Of a DNA stretch of 64,000 nucleotides, positions 23,261 to 32,387 are shown piece after piece. Source of the DNA: Cribrihabitans_A pelagius (GTDB lineage Bacteria; Pseudomonadota; Alphaproteobacteria; Rhodobacterales; Rhodobacteraceae). The notes beneath the pieces are model-generated. The model worked only from the letters and a program-made list of their open reading frames with translations. It was not told the DNA's origin and made no database searches. The position numbers and the translations under genes are program-made. Each line of letters opens with the position of its first letter. Position 1 is the first letter of the stretch. The DNA lies in contig NZ_JBMERR010000022.1 in assembly GCF_048820915.1 (NCBI RefSeq), positions 1 to 64,000 on the forward strand, read 5' to 3'.

Positions 23261-26200
23261 TTACTCGGCCGCGCGCAGGCGGTCGGGATCGAGCGCGGTG
23301 TCCCCGGCCTCCTCAGGACTGCCGGGGACGGGCCAGAGGATCTCGGTGGTGGGCAGGCGGCGGGCCTTCTTGAGCAGGCGCGAATCCTGCGCGATGCGGC
23401 TGCTGCGGCCGCGGGTGATGCGCGAGAGCATCCGCCCCAGCGCCCGCATGTAGGTGGAGAACCAGACCCGGATTGCCAGCAGCGACGGCGTCACCACCAG
23501 GGTCAGCACCGTGGCGATGCCAAGACCGAAGACCACCGCCGTTGCCAGCTGCTTCCACCACAGCGCGGTGGGGCTGTCGATGGAGTAGCCGCCGTTGATG
23601 AAATCGAGGCTGATGCCGAACATCATTGGCGCGAGGCCCGCCATCGTGGTGATGGTGGTCAGGAGCACCGGGCGGATACGCGCCTCGGCGGTGCGGATGA
23701 TTGCCTCCAGCCGCGGCATCTTCTGGCTGAACTCCTGATAGGTGTCGATCAGCACGATGTTGTTGTTCACCACGATCCCCGCCAGAGCGACGATGCCGGT
23801 GCCGGTCATGATGATCGAGAACGGCTGCTGCATCACCATCATGCCGATCAGAACGCCAGTGGTGGAGAGCACCACCGCCAGCAGCACCAGCACCGCGTTG
23901 TAGAAGCTGTTGAATTGCGCCAGCAGGATCACGAACATCAGCCCCAGCGCGCCGGCAAAAGCCTTGGACAGGAAGGCACCGGATTCCTCCTGCTCCTCCT
24001 GGTCGCCGGTCCATTCCCAGGAAATGCTCTTGGGCAGCGGGTCGGTTTCCAGCCATTCGGTGAGGAGGGCAATGCGCTCGTTGGGGTTGACCGGGCTGAC
24101 GCGGGCGCCTTCGTCGAGGGCTTGCTGCACAGCGGCAGCATCCTCGGCTTCGGTGAGCTGGACCAAGGTGTAAGTCTTGCCATTGGCAGCGGTGAGGGTG
24201 CCGTCCGCCGCGGCGCTGTCCTCAGCGCGTTCCTTGACAACGGCCAGCGTCTCGCCGCCCTCGCCATTGACCACCTTGCTCAACCCCGGCTCCACATCCG
24301 CCTTCACGTCATAGAAACGCTCCTGCCCGATGCGGTTGATCTGGGCGAGCTTCGGCACCGGCTTGCGGGAGATGAAGTTGGAGAGCGGCACCAGCCCGTC
24401 AGATGTGCGCACCTTGAGGCTGTCGAGGGTGGACAGCACCCGGTCTTCCTCCGGCAGGCGGACGCGGATGTCGATCTCCTCGTCCGAGCTGTCGACGCGC
24501 ATGGTGTCGAGGAGAATACCGCGGGTCACCAGCTGCACCATCGCGCCCACGGTGGCGACATCGGCGCCGTAGCGCCCGGCTTCCTCCACGTCGACGTCGA
24601 TCTGCCAGTCGATGCCGGGCAGCGGCAGGCTATCTTCGATCAGGGTGAGGCCGGGGGTGGCCTCGAACTGCGCACGGGCGGCGTTGGTGGCGGCGGTGAG
24701 GTCGTCCCAGCTGTCGCCCCGCAGGCGCAGGTGCACCGGCTTGCCGGTGGCAGGGCCCTGGGCGAGCGAGCGCACCTCGACCGCGAAGCCGGGCAGCTGG
24801 CCGAGCGCGGCGTTCAGCTGGTCGATCACGAAGTCGCCGTCGAAATCGGTTGCGGTGACCTGGCGCGTGACCAGCCCGCCGAGCCAGTCCTCGTCCTGGG
24901 TCGGGCGGTCCTCCCAGGGGATGATCTCGAACTGGACCTGGCCGATGGTGTCGGGCGGAATCTGGGCGCCGGAGGCATCGGTGTTGAGCCCGCCATCTCC
25001 GGCAAAGGCAAAGACGTTGATGACGGCAGGGTGGGAGAGGATCACCTCTTCGGCCTGCTGCACCATCTGGTCCTTCTCGGTGAGCGAGAGGTTGCCGCGG
25101 GCACGGACATAGGCCGTCGCCTGCTCGGGCTCGGATTCGACGAAGAATTCGACGCCGTAGTTGTTCTCGCCGAAGGTCTTGAACACCGTCAGGATGGCAA
25201 ACGCCACCACCGCGAGGGTGACCACCGGCATCACCGGGTTGCCGGCGATGAACTTGATCACATGGCCGAAGGGGGTGTGGTGGTAGCCGGGCGCGACCTC
25301 CTTCTGGGTGCGGGTGATCTTGGCCGCGCCCAGGGTGATGGAGGCGGCAAAGGCCGAGAAGATGAAGACCAGCCCGCCGAACAGCACGCCCGCCATGGGC
25401 GGGGTGCCCGCGGGCAGCAGGTAGGCCGGGTTCAGCATCTGCATCGCGCCGGCAAACATCCCCCACATCGCCACCGGCACCAGGGCCGCGCGCAGCCACC
25501 AGGGGGCAATCATGCGCAGGGTGTGGGAGGCGCCGTCAAACAGGCGGCTGATGCGGCCGGTGACGCCGCCCATGACGGGCAGGTAGATCAGCGCCACCAC
25601 CAGCGAGGCCGACAGCACGAAGATCAGCGTGACCGGCAGCATGCCCATGAACTCGCCCGGCACGCCCGGCCAGAACAGCATCGGCAGGAAGGCGCAGAGC
25701 GTGGTCGCGGTGGAGGAGACGATGGGCCAGAACATGCGCTGCGCCGCCTCGACGTAGGCGTGCATCGGGCCGGTGCCCTCCTTGATACGCTTGTCGGCGT
25801 ATTCCACCACCACGATGGCGCCATCGACCAGCATGCCGACCGCGAGGATCAGGCCGAACATCACGATGTTGGAGATCGAGATGCCCATCACGGCGAGGAA
25901 GGCGAAACACAAAAGGAAAGAAGTCGGGATGGCAAAGCCGACAAGCAGCGCCGCCCGGCTGCCAAGCGCCGACAGCACAACGATCATCACAAGTGCGATC
26001 GCGGTCAGCACCGAACCTTCGAGCTGGCTCACCATCGAGCCGACGACGCGGCTCTGATCGTTGGAGGTGCCGACGGTGACGGCGGCCTGCAATTCGCGCG
26101 GCCATTTCGACTTGGATTCCTCCAGGGTCTGCTTGACCAGCTCCACCGTGTCGATGAGGTTGTAGCCCTTGCGTTTCACCACTTGCAGCGCCACCGTGTC

Positions 26201-27028
26201 CTCGCCGTTGAAACGGGCGGTGCCCTTGCGGTCCTCGAAGGTGAAGTTGATCTGGGCCAGCTCTCCGAGCGTCACGACGCGGCTGCCGTTGGTTTTGACC
26301 GGCAGCGCGTAGATGTCCTGCACATCGTCGAAGGAAGAGGGGATCTTGACCGCAAAGGTGCCTTGCGCGGTTTCCACTTCGCCCGCGGCGATCAGCTGGT
26401 TGTTGTTCTGCACCACATTGATGAGTTCAAGGGCGGTGACGTTGTAGGCCTCCAGCCGCAAGGGGTCGATCAGCACCTCGACCATCTCGTCCCGGTTGCC
26501 CGCGACACCCGCCTCCAGCACCGCGTCGAGAGCTTCAAGATCGTCCTGCAAGTCCTTGGCAATACGGGCCATCGTGCGTTCCGGAACGGCGCCGGTGAGG
26601 TTCACGATGACAATCGGAAATTCGGAGAAGTTGATCTCGTTGATGGTGTATTTCTCGGCGCCCTCGGGGAACTCGGCCTCGGCCTTGTCCATCGCGTCGC
26701 GCACATCCGCCATCACCGCGGTCTTGTCCCAGCCGAACTCGAACTCCAGCGCCACCCCGGCATAGCCCTCGGCGGCGGTGGAGGTCATCTTGTCAAGCCC
26801 GTCGAGATCGGCAAGCTCGGTCTCCATCACCTTGACCATCAGGGTCTCGGAGTCCTCGGCCGAGATGCCGGGGAAAGGGACGGAGATGAACAGTGCGGGG
26901 ATTTCGATGTCCGGCTCGCCCTCCTTGGGCAGGCTGGAATAGGCAAAGCCGCCGACCAGAAGCGAGATCACGATAAAGGCGATGACCATACGGGCCCGGT
27001 TGGCGGCCCAGCTGACGATGCCGGTCAC
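23261..27028 (-). CDS. RND efflux permease, enlarged (1255 residues)
   Basis: Inner-membrane proton-driven RND transporter. The family hallmarks are the N-terminal helix with MVIAFIVISLLVGGFAYSSLPKEGEPDIEIPALFISVPFPGIS, GMLVDGAIVVVEYADKR (helix 4) and GIVVNNNIVLIDTYQEF (helix 10). It is about 200 residues longer than typical HAE1 pumps. Between helices 6 and 7 there are two extra hydrophobic stretches (AALVPVAMWGMFAGAMQML and AGVLFGGLVFIFSAFAASITLG), suggesting 14 helices. An acidic insert lies before the C-terminal membrane block. The substrate is unknown. The start overlaps the adaptor stop by 4 bp. Confidence 0.92.
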   Translation of the reverse strand: MTGIVSWAANRARMVIAFIVISLLVGGFAYSSLPKEGEPDIEIPALFISVPFPGISAEDSETLMVKVMETELADLDGLDKMTSTAAEGYAGVALEFEFGWDKTAVMADVRDAMDKAEAEFPEGAEKYTINEINFSEFPIVIVNLTGAVPERTMARIAKDLQDDLEALDAVLEAGVAGNRDEMVEVLIDPLRLEAYNVTALELINVVQNNNQLIAAGEVETAQGTFAVKIPSSFDDVQDIYALPVKTNGSRVVTLGELAQINFTFEDRKGTARFNGEDTVALQVVKRKGYNLIDTVELVKQTLEESKSKWPRELQAAVTVGTSNDQSRVVGSMVSQLEGSVLTAIALVMIVVLSALGSRAALLVGFAIPTSFLLCFAFLAVMGISISNIVMFGLILAVGMLVDGAIVVVEYADKRIKEGTGPMHAYVEAAQRMFWPIVSSTATTLCAFLPMLFWPGVPGEFMGMLPVTLIFVLSASLVVALIYLPVMGGVTGRISRLFDGASHTLRMIAPWWLRAALVPVAMWGMFAGAMQMLNPAYLLPAGTPPMAGVLFGGLVFIFSAFAASITLGAAKITRTQKEVAPGYHHTPFGHVIKFIAGNPVMPVVTLAVVAFAILTVFKTFGENNYGVEFFVESEPEQATAYVRARGNLSLTEKDQMVQQAEEVILSHPAVINVFAFAGDGGLNTDASGAQIPPDTIGQVQFEIIPWEDRPTQDEDWLGGLVTRQVTATDFDGDFVIDQLNAALGQLPGFAVEVRSLAQGPATGKPVHLRLRGDSWDDLTAATNAARAQFEATPGLTLIEDSLPLPGIDWQIDVDVEEAGRYGADVATVGAMVQLVTRGILLDTMRVDSSDEEIDIRVRLPEEDRVLSTLDSLKVRTSDGLVPLSNFISRKPVPKLAQINRIGQERFYDVKADVEPGLSKVVNGEGGETLAVVKERAEDSAAADGTLTAANGKTYTLVQLTEAEDAAAVQQALDEGARVSPVNPNERIALLTEWLETDPLPKSISWEWTGDQEEQEESGAFLSKAFAGALGLMFVILLAQFNSFYNAVLVLLAVVLSTTGVLIGMMVMQQPFSIIMTGTGIVALAGIVVNNNIVLIDTYQEFSQKMPRLEAIIRTAEARIRPVLLTTITTMAGLAPMMFGISLDFINGGYSIDSPTALWWKQLATAVVFGLGIATVLTLVVTPSLLAIRVWFSTYMRALGRMLSRITRGRSSRIAQDSRLLKKARRLPTTEILWPVPGSPEEAGDTALDPDRLRAAE

Positions 27029-28161
27029 TGTTCGATCTCCCCTGCAAGTTCCGGATCAAGCGCCCGGTAGGTGGCGGCGACAGCGACGCCCTCGGTCACG
27101 AAGTCCTGGCCCACCACGATCACCCGGGCGCGCTCCGGCAGCCCGCCGAGCCAGACGCCCTCGGCCTCGTCGCGCAGGATGGTGACGGGGACAAAGCCCA
27201 CGGTGTCGTCCTCGCGCACGGTGCGCACGCCCAGGCGGCCCTCGTTGTTGAGGGTAAGGGCGGATTGCGGCAGCCTATGCGCCAGCGTGCCGTCCGAGGA
27301 AATCGCGATATCGGCGGTCTGGCCGTCGCGGATGCGGATATCCGGGTTCGGCACGGTGATCTCCACCTCGAAGGTGCGGGTGGCGGGATCGGCGGCGCGG
27401 CTGATGAAGGTGACCTGACCCTGGATCTGCTCGCCGCTGAACAATTCGGCCCCGGCAGCAGCACCGAGGGCGATCTTGTTGACCTCGGCTTCGGGCACGA
27501 AACCCACCACCTTGATAGGATCCAGCTGGATTACCGTGGCGCAAAGACTGCCAGGCTGCATGAGGCTGCCAAGCTCGGCGGCGTCGGTTTCCAGATGCCC
27601 GGCGAAGGGTGCGGTGAGGGTGAGCCGCCCGATCTCGCGCGTGGCGGCGGCGACGGCGGCCTGGGCGGCGCGCTCTGCCGCCTCGGCCTCGGCCAGACGG
27701 GTTTCGGAGGCATAGCCGCCCTTGGACAGTTTGGTGGCGGCGGTGAAGTTGATTTCGGCCTCCTTCAGCCGCGCCTCGGCTTCAATCAGGGCGGCCTGCC
27801 GGGTGCCGGGATCCAGCTTGCACAGCACATCGCCCGCTGCCACCTCGGCGCCCTTGCGCAACGGCTCGGAGATCACGGTGGAGGTGGTTTCGGCCCGCAC
27901 CTCGACCTGGCGCAGGGCCTGGGTTTCACCCCGCAGGATCACCGCGCTGCCGATGGTGCGGGCCTTGCTTTCGATGGCGACGACGCCGACGCGGCGGGTG
28001 TCATCCGCCGTCTCTTCCGGGGCGGCCTGAACCGCCTCAGGCGCGGGCTCCGCCGCCGAAGCTTCGCCGCGGGCAAAGGCCAGCAGGCTGTCGCGCTCGA
28101 TGACCACGAGATAAAGCGCTCCGGTCACCACGGCGGCGGTCAGCAACGGTACGATACGCAT
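27025..28161 (-). CDS. RND efflux periplasmic adaptor (membrane fusion protein)
   Basis: 378-residue HlyD/AcrA-type adaptor with an N-terminal anchor (IVPLLTAAVVTGALYLVVI). The lipoyl half-motifs are VILRGETQALRQVEVRAETTSTVI and AEVAAGDVLCKLDPGTRQAALIEAEARLKEA. A coiled-coil hairpin follows, then the second lipoyl half LTLTAPFAGHLETDAAELGSLMQPGSLCATV and the beta-barrel domain. The start at 28161 has an AAGGAAAGG site. It is the first gene of a two-gene operon with the RND permease. No outer-membrane factor gene is adjacent. Confidence 0.92.
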   Translation of the reverse strand: MRIVPLLTAAVVTGALYLVVIERDSLLAFARGEASAAEPAPEAVQAAPEETADDTRRVGVVAIESKARTIGSAVILRGETQALRQVEVRAETTSTVISEPLRKGAEVAAGDVLCKLDPGTRQAALIEAEARLKEAEINFTAATKLSKGGYASETRLAEAEAAERAAQAAVAAATREIGRLTLTAPFAGHLETDAAELGSLMQPGSLCATVIQLDPIKVVGFVPEAEVNKIALGAAAGAELFSGEQIQGQVTFISRAADPATRTFEVEITVPNPDIRIRDGQTADIAISSDGTLAHRLPQSALTLNNEGRLGVRTVREDDTVGFVPVTILRDEAEGVWLGGLPERARVIVVGQDFVTEGVAVAATYRALDPELAGEIEQ

Positions 28162-28285
28162 GTCGGGCCTTTCCTTACGTCTTGCCCGCATCCCGGCGGG
28201 GCAGCCTGGGGTCATTCGCGGCCCGTCTGCCTGCGGCTGCGGGCGTCGCGCGAATGTGATAGGAGTGATATAGGCGATGTCCAGA

Positions 28286-28303
28286 CTAAACTAAGTAGTT
28301 TAG
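28286..28303. promoter_or_regulatory. Perfect 18-bp palindrome upstream of the RND operon
   Basis: CTAAACTA-AG-TAGTTTAG, 8-bp perfect arms, located 125 bp upstream of the RND adaptor start and 220 bp upstream of the divergent TPR gene. Length and symmetry are those of a TetR- or MarR-type operator. No such regulator is encoded next to it, so it would act in trans. Confidence 0.6.
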
Positions 28304-28388
28304 ATCACATTTCTCGCTTTTATGCGCGCGAACGCTTGATTTACCACCCGGCGGCTGCGGACCGGACTGCTTTGCCCCGCCCGGAACG

Positions 28389-28446
28389 GCCACTTGGCGC
28401 CGCCTGAAACGGGCCACTTGGCGCCGCCTGAAACGGGCCACTTGGC
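28389..28446. repeat. 24-bp tandem direct repeat, 2.4 copies
   Basis: Two identical 24-bp units (28389-28412 and 28413-28436), each starting GCCACTTGGCGCCGCCTGAA, followed by a 10-bp partial third copy. They lie in the 362-bp divergent space between the RND adaptor and the TPR gene, about 80 bp upstream of the latter. No coding potential was seen in the rest of this space apart from the palindrome at 28286. Confidence 0.85.
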
Positions 28447-28523
28447 TTGTCCGGGCGGGCAGGGTATGAGGGGCGCAACCTATTCAATACCCGGCACTTG
28501 CCGCGCAGACGCAGAGGCCCCGC

Positions 28524-29195
28524 ATGAGCGACACCGACAGCTTTATCGATGAGGTGACCGAGGAGGTCCGCCGCGACCGTCTCTTCCTGATGCTGAAGCG
28601 CTATGGCTGGATCGGCGGCGTGGCGGTGGCGCTGATCGTCGGCGGCGCGGCCTACCGCGAGTATTCCAAGGCGCAGGATACTGCCGCGGCGCAAGAGCTT
28701 GGCGATGCGGTGAATGCTGCGCTGGAAAACGAAGACAGCGCCGCCCGGGCCGAAGCGCTGGCGGCTGTCAGCGCCGAGGGCGCGGGCGGGGCGGCGATTG
28801 TCGCCATGCTGGAGGCCGGCGCCCTGGTCGAGGCCGGCCAGACTGCGGATGCGGTGGCGGCGCTGGAGGCGGTTGCAAGCAACGGCGATCTGCCGCTGAT
28901 CTACCGCCATGTCGCAAGCTTCAAGGCGCTGAACCTCCAGGCAGTGACCCTGGGTGCCGAGGACCTGCGCCTGCAATATGAGGCGCTGGCCCAGCCCGGC
29001 GCGCCGCTGGCGCCGCTGGCCTCGGAACAGCTTGCGCTGCTGGACATCCAGGCGGGCGACACTGACGCCGCAATCGCGCGCCTGCGCGCCATCGCGGAGG
29101 ACGCCGCCGCCGGTGCGGACTTGAAAGAGCGCGCAACTCAGGTAATCGTGGCGCTCGGCGGCGCGGCCGATGCGGACGCGGCGCCCGGGGGATAA
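28524..29195 (+). CDS. Membrane-anchored TPR-like protein (YfgM-like)
   Basis: 223-residue protein. After a short cytoplasmic N-terminus (SDTDSFIDEVTEEVRRDRLFLMLKRYG), one membrane segment (WIGGVAVALIVGGAAY, about 33-48) leads to an alanine-rich helical periplasmic domain with TPR-like repeats. Size, topology and position just upstream of a BamB-like gene match the YfgM/ancillary SecYEG-type protein that precedes bamB and der in many Proteobacteria. Expected role: periplasmic chaperone partner near the translocon. Confidence 0.82.
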   Translation: MSDTDSFIDEVTEEVRRDRLFLMLKRYGWIGGVAVALIVGGAAYREYSKAQDTAAAQELGDAVNAALENEDSAARAEALAAVSAEGAGGAAIVAMLEAGALVEAGQTADAVAALEAVASNGDLPLIYRHVASFKALNLQAVTLGAEDLRLQYEALAQPGAPLAPLASEQLALLDIQAGDTDAAIARLRAIAEDAAAGADLKERATQVIVALGGAADADAAPGG

Positions 29196-29254
29196 CTGGC
29201 AGCGCAGCGGCATTTTCGGCTTCGCAACGAAAAAAAGGCAAACAGGGCAAGGCA

Positions 29255-30577
29255 ATGACAGCAGCGAAACGTTTTCCGAAGGCCAGGGCCTTCCTGTGCG
29301 GCTCGGCCGTGGCCGTGTTGCTGGCCGCCTGCGCGGAAGAAGAGATCATCCTGCAGGGCGAGCGCGAGGATATCCGGCCCGACGCCGTCCGGGAGGTGGT
29401 GAACGAAGCCCGCCCGATATCCCTGCCGCAGCAGACGGCCAATGCCGCCTGGCCCCAGGGCCACGGCGCCGAGGCCAGCCGCACCGCGCATCCCGCTTTG
29501 GCGGCGGCGGTGCAGCGGATCTGGACCACTTCCATCGGCGCCGGCGACAGCCGCCGCCAGCGCATCACCGCAACCCCCGTCGCGGGCGGCGGGCGCATCT
29601 TCACCCTGGACAGCGGCGCCCGCGTCTCGGCAGTGTCGCCGCAGGGCGCGCTCCTTTGGCAGCGCGAGCTGATTCCCCCGGCGGACGAGGAAGGCCAGGC
29701 CACCGGGGGCGGGCTCGCCTATGATGGCGGCGTGGTCTATGTCTCCTCGGGCTATGGCGTGCTTACCGCGCTCAACGCGGAATCCGGCCAGGTGATCTGG
29801 CGCCAGGAGCTGGACGCCACCGGCTCCGGCCAGCCGCGGGTCAGCGGTGATCTGGTCTACCTGGTGGCGGGCGACGATACCGGCTGGGCGGTCAACACCA
29901 AGACCGGCCGCATCGCCTGGCAGGTCGATGCCGTGCCGTCGGACGCCAACATCCTCGGCGCGCCCGCGCCCGTGGTAACGCGCGACCTTGCGATCTTTGC
30001 CTTCGGCTCGGGCGATCTGATCGCCACCTTCCGCCAGGGCGGCCTCAGGCGCTGGAGCGCCTCGGTGGCGGGCAAGCGCACCGGCTTTACGCTCGCGCGG
30101 ATCAGCGACGTGACCGGCGCGCCGGTGGTAGATGGCGGCAGGCTTTACGCGGGCAACCACGCGGGCCGCACCGTGGCCTTTGACCTTGAGAATGGCGAGC
30201 GGCTGTGGACCGCGCGCGAAGGTGCCGCGGGCACTGCCTGGCCTGCGGGCGGCAGCCTGTTCCAGGTCAGCGACCAGAGCCAGCTGCTGCGGCTGGATGC
30301 CGCCACGGGCGAAGTGATCTGGGCCGTGGACCTGCCCGGCTTCGTCAAGGACAAGCCCGGCAAGCGCGGCAAGATCTACACCCATTACGGCCCGGTTCTG
30401 GCGGGCGGGCAGCTGGTGCTGGCCTCGGGCGACGGTCTGTTGCGCTTCTTCGACCCGGTCAGCGGCCGGCTTATGCGCACTGCGGAGCTGCCGGGCGGGG
30501 CCGGCACCGCGCCGGTGGTTGCGGGGCGCACCCTTTACGTGGTTTCCTCGGACGGCGAATTGCACGCCTACCGCTAG
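29255..30577 (+). CDS. bamB: BamB-like PQQ-repeat lipoprotein
   Basis: 440-residue lipoprotein. The lipobox is LLAAC with Cys26. The mature part is a beta-propeller made of PQQ-type repeats (GGRIFTLDSGARVSAVSPQGALLWQREL, GVLTALNAESGQVIWRQEL, GRTVAFDLENGERLWTAREG, and so on). BamB scaffolds the outer-membrane beta-barrel assembly complex. Order TPR-bamB-der is conserved in many Proteobacteria and supports the assignment. A proline- and charge-rich linker follows the lipidated Cys. Confidence 0.87.
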   Translation: MTAAKRFPKARAFLCGSAVAVLLAACAEEEIILQGEREDIRPDAVREVVNEARPISLPQQTANAAWPQGHGAEASRTAHPALAAAVQRIWTTSIGAGDSRRQRITATPVAGGGRIFTLDSGARVSAVSPQGALLWQRELIPPADEEGQATGGGLAYDGGVVYVSSGYGVLTALNAESGQVIWRQELDATGSGQPRVSGDLVYLVAGDDTGWAVNTKTGRIAWQVDAVPSDANILGAPAPVVTRDLAIFAFGSGDLIATFRQGGLRRWSASVAGKRTGFTLARISDVTGAPVVDGGRLYAGNHAGRTVAFDLENGERLWTAREGAAGTAWPAGGSLFQVSDQSQLLRLDAATGEVIWAVDLPGFVKDKPGKRGKIYTHYGPVLAGGQLVLASGDGLLRFFDPVSGRLMRTAELPGGAGTAPVVAGRTLYVVSSDGELHAYR

Positions 30578-30649
30578 CGATATTTGCGGACTGGCGGTTT
30601 CCGGGCAGATGCGTTATGGGGCGCGTCTGAAACGCAGAAAGTTGGTCCG

Positions 30650-32113
30650 ATGTCCTTTACCCTCGCAATCGTGGGCCGTCCGAATGTGGGCAAGTCCACC
30701 CTGTTCAACCGTCTTGTCGGCAAGAAGCTGGCGCTGGTGGACGACCAGCCCGGCGTCACCCGCGACCTGCGCGAGGGCGAGGCGCGGCTGGGCGATCTGC
30801 GCTTTACCGTGATCGACACCGCAGGGCTGGAGGATGCCACCGACAACTCGCTGGAGGGCCGGATGCGGCGCCTGACCGAGCGCGCTGTGGAGATGGCCGA
30901 CATCTGCCTGTTCATGATCGACGCGCGCGCCGGCGTGACGCCGGTGGACGAGCTGTTTGCCGAGATCCTGCGCAAGCGCTCGGCCCATGTGATCCTCGCC
31001 GCCAACAAGGCCGAGGGCAACGCCGCCGAGGCGGGGGTGCTGGAAGCCTACGGGCTGGGCCTGGGCGAGCCGCTGCGGCTGTCGGGCGAGCATGGCGAGG
31101 GGATGCCGGATCTCTATGGCATCCTGCAGCCGCTGGCCGAGAAGTTCGAGCAGGTGGCCGAGGACAACGCCCCGGTGATCGACGTCGAGATCGACGAGGA
31201 CGGCGAGTTCGACGCCGACGCAGCCGTGCCGGAGCCGACCGCCGCCAAGCCGCTGCAGGTCGCCGTGGTGGGCCGGCCGAACGCGGGCAAGTCGACGCTG
31301 ATCAACAAGATCCTGGGCGAGGAGCGCCTGCTCACCGGGCCCGAGGCCGGCATCACCCGCGATGCGATCTCGCTGCGGATGGACTGGCAGGGCACGCCGA
31401 TGCGGGTGTTCGACACCGCGGGCATGCGCAAGAAGGCGAAGGTGCAGGAGAAGCTGGAGAAGCTTTCGGTCTCCGACGGGCTGCGCGCGGTGAAGTTTGC
31501 CGAGGTGGTGGTGGTGCTTCTGGACGCCAGCATCCCCTTCGAGCAGCAGGACCTGCGCATCGCCGACCTGGCCGAGCGCGAGGGCCGCGCCGTGGTGGTT
31601 GCGGTCAACAAGTGGGACGCCGAGGACGAGAAGCAGGAGAAGCTGCGCGACCTGAAGGAAGCCTTTGCCCGGTTGCTGCCGCAGCTGAGGGGCGCGCCGC
31701 TGGTCACCGTCTCGGCCAAGACCGGCAAGGGGCTCGACCGGCTGCACGGCGCCATCCTGCGCGCCTATCGGGTCTGGAACCGCCGGGTCCCGACCGCGGC
31801 GCTGAACCGCTGGCTCACGGGGATGCTGGAGCAGCACCCGCCGCCGGCCCCGCAGGGCAAGCGCATCAAGCTGCGCTACATGACCCAGGCCCGCACCCGG
31901 CCGCCGGCCTTTGTGGTGATGTGCTCGCATCCCGACAAGCTACCCGAAAGCTATTCGCGCTATCTGGTGAACGGGTTGCGTGAAGATTTCGACATGCCGG
32001 GCACGCCGATCCGCCTGTACATGCGCGGGCAGAGCGATAAGAACCCCTACAAGGGCCGCCGCAAGAAGAACGCAGGCGCGCTCACCAAACACCTGAAGGA
32101 CCGCCAGCGCTGA
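30650..32113 (+). CDS. der: Ribosome biogenesis GTPase Der (EngA)
   Basis: 487-residue protein with tandem GTPase domains, needed for 50S subunit assembly. The first P-loop is GRPNVGKST (residues 8-16) with DTAGLED. The second is GRPNAGKST (about 206-214) with DTAGMRKKAKVQEKLEKLSV. Both domains keep NKxD-like motifs (ANKAE; NKWD). A C-terminal KH-like domain (GKRIKLRYMTQARTRPPAFVVMCSHPDKLPESYSRYLVNGLR) follows, and the tail is basic. The linker between the GTPase domains is unusually acidic (EDNAPVIDVEIDEDGEFDADAAV). Confidence 0.95.
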   Translation: MSFTLAIVGRPNVGKSTLFNRLVGKKLALVDDQPGVTRDLREGEARLGDLRFTVIDTAGLEDATDNSLEGRMRRLTERAVEMADICLFMIDARAGVTPVDELFAEILRKRSAHVILAANKAEGNAAEAGVLEAYGLGLGEPLRLSGEHGEGMPDLYGILQPLAEKFEQVAEDNAPVIDVEIDEDGEFDADAAVPEPTAAKPLQVAVVGRPNAGKSTLINKILGEERLLTGPEAGITRDAISLRMDWQGTPMRVFDTAGMRKKAKVQEKLEKLSVSDGLRAVKFAEVVVVLLDASIPFEQQDLRIADLAEREGRAVVVAVNKWDAEDEKQEKLRDLKEAFARLLPQLRGAPLVTVSAKTGKGLDRLHGAILRAYRVWNRRVPTAALNRWLTGMLEQHPPPAPQGKRIKLRYMTQARTRPPAFVVMCSHPDKLPESYSRYLVNGLREDFDMPGTPIRLYMRGQSDKNPYKGRRKKNAGALTKHLKDRQR

Positions 32114-32202
32114 GCCCTGGCAGGCCGCTCCGGGCGAAGAGCGCAGCGCTCCCGCCCGGGCTGCGGCCTTCCAATGGAAGAGCTGGCCCCGCCCAAGCCG
32201 CG

Positions 32203-32226
32203 CGCCGCCCCTTCCGGGCGGCGTTG
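32203..32226 (+). terminator. GC hairpin, possible der terminator
   Basis: CGCCGCCC (32203-32210) pairs with GGGCGGCG (32216-32223) through a CTTCC loop, followed by only a short TTGT. It lies 90 bp after the der stop. It is weak as an intrinsic terminator because there is no T-run. Confidence 0.4.
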
Positions 32227-32387
32227 TGGCGTTTGGGGCTGGACGCGCCGCGCCGCGCGCTAGCGTTCTGGGAGCGCAGGCCACCGTCAAATTGCTCTAA
32301 AGATTGAATATTCCATCCGCGCAGGGTCTTGTCTTGGCGCCGGGACAGATTACCTCTGGAAAAGCCTTGGACGGGCCGCAGCATTTC

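Noticed and set aside
23084..27070. A plus-strand open frame of over 1300 codons
   Set aside because: It lies wholly antisense to the RND permease gene, has His/Arg/Gln/Gly-rich composition and no recognisable domain. It is a by-product of the high GC codon bias.
28389..28446. Tandem 24-bp units considered as a CRISPR array
   Set aside because: Units are adjacent with no spacers, and there are only 2.4 copies and no cas genes.
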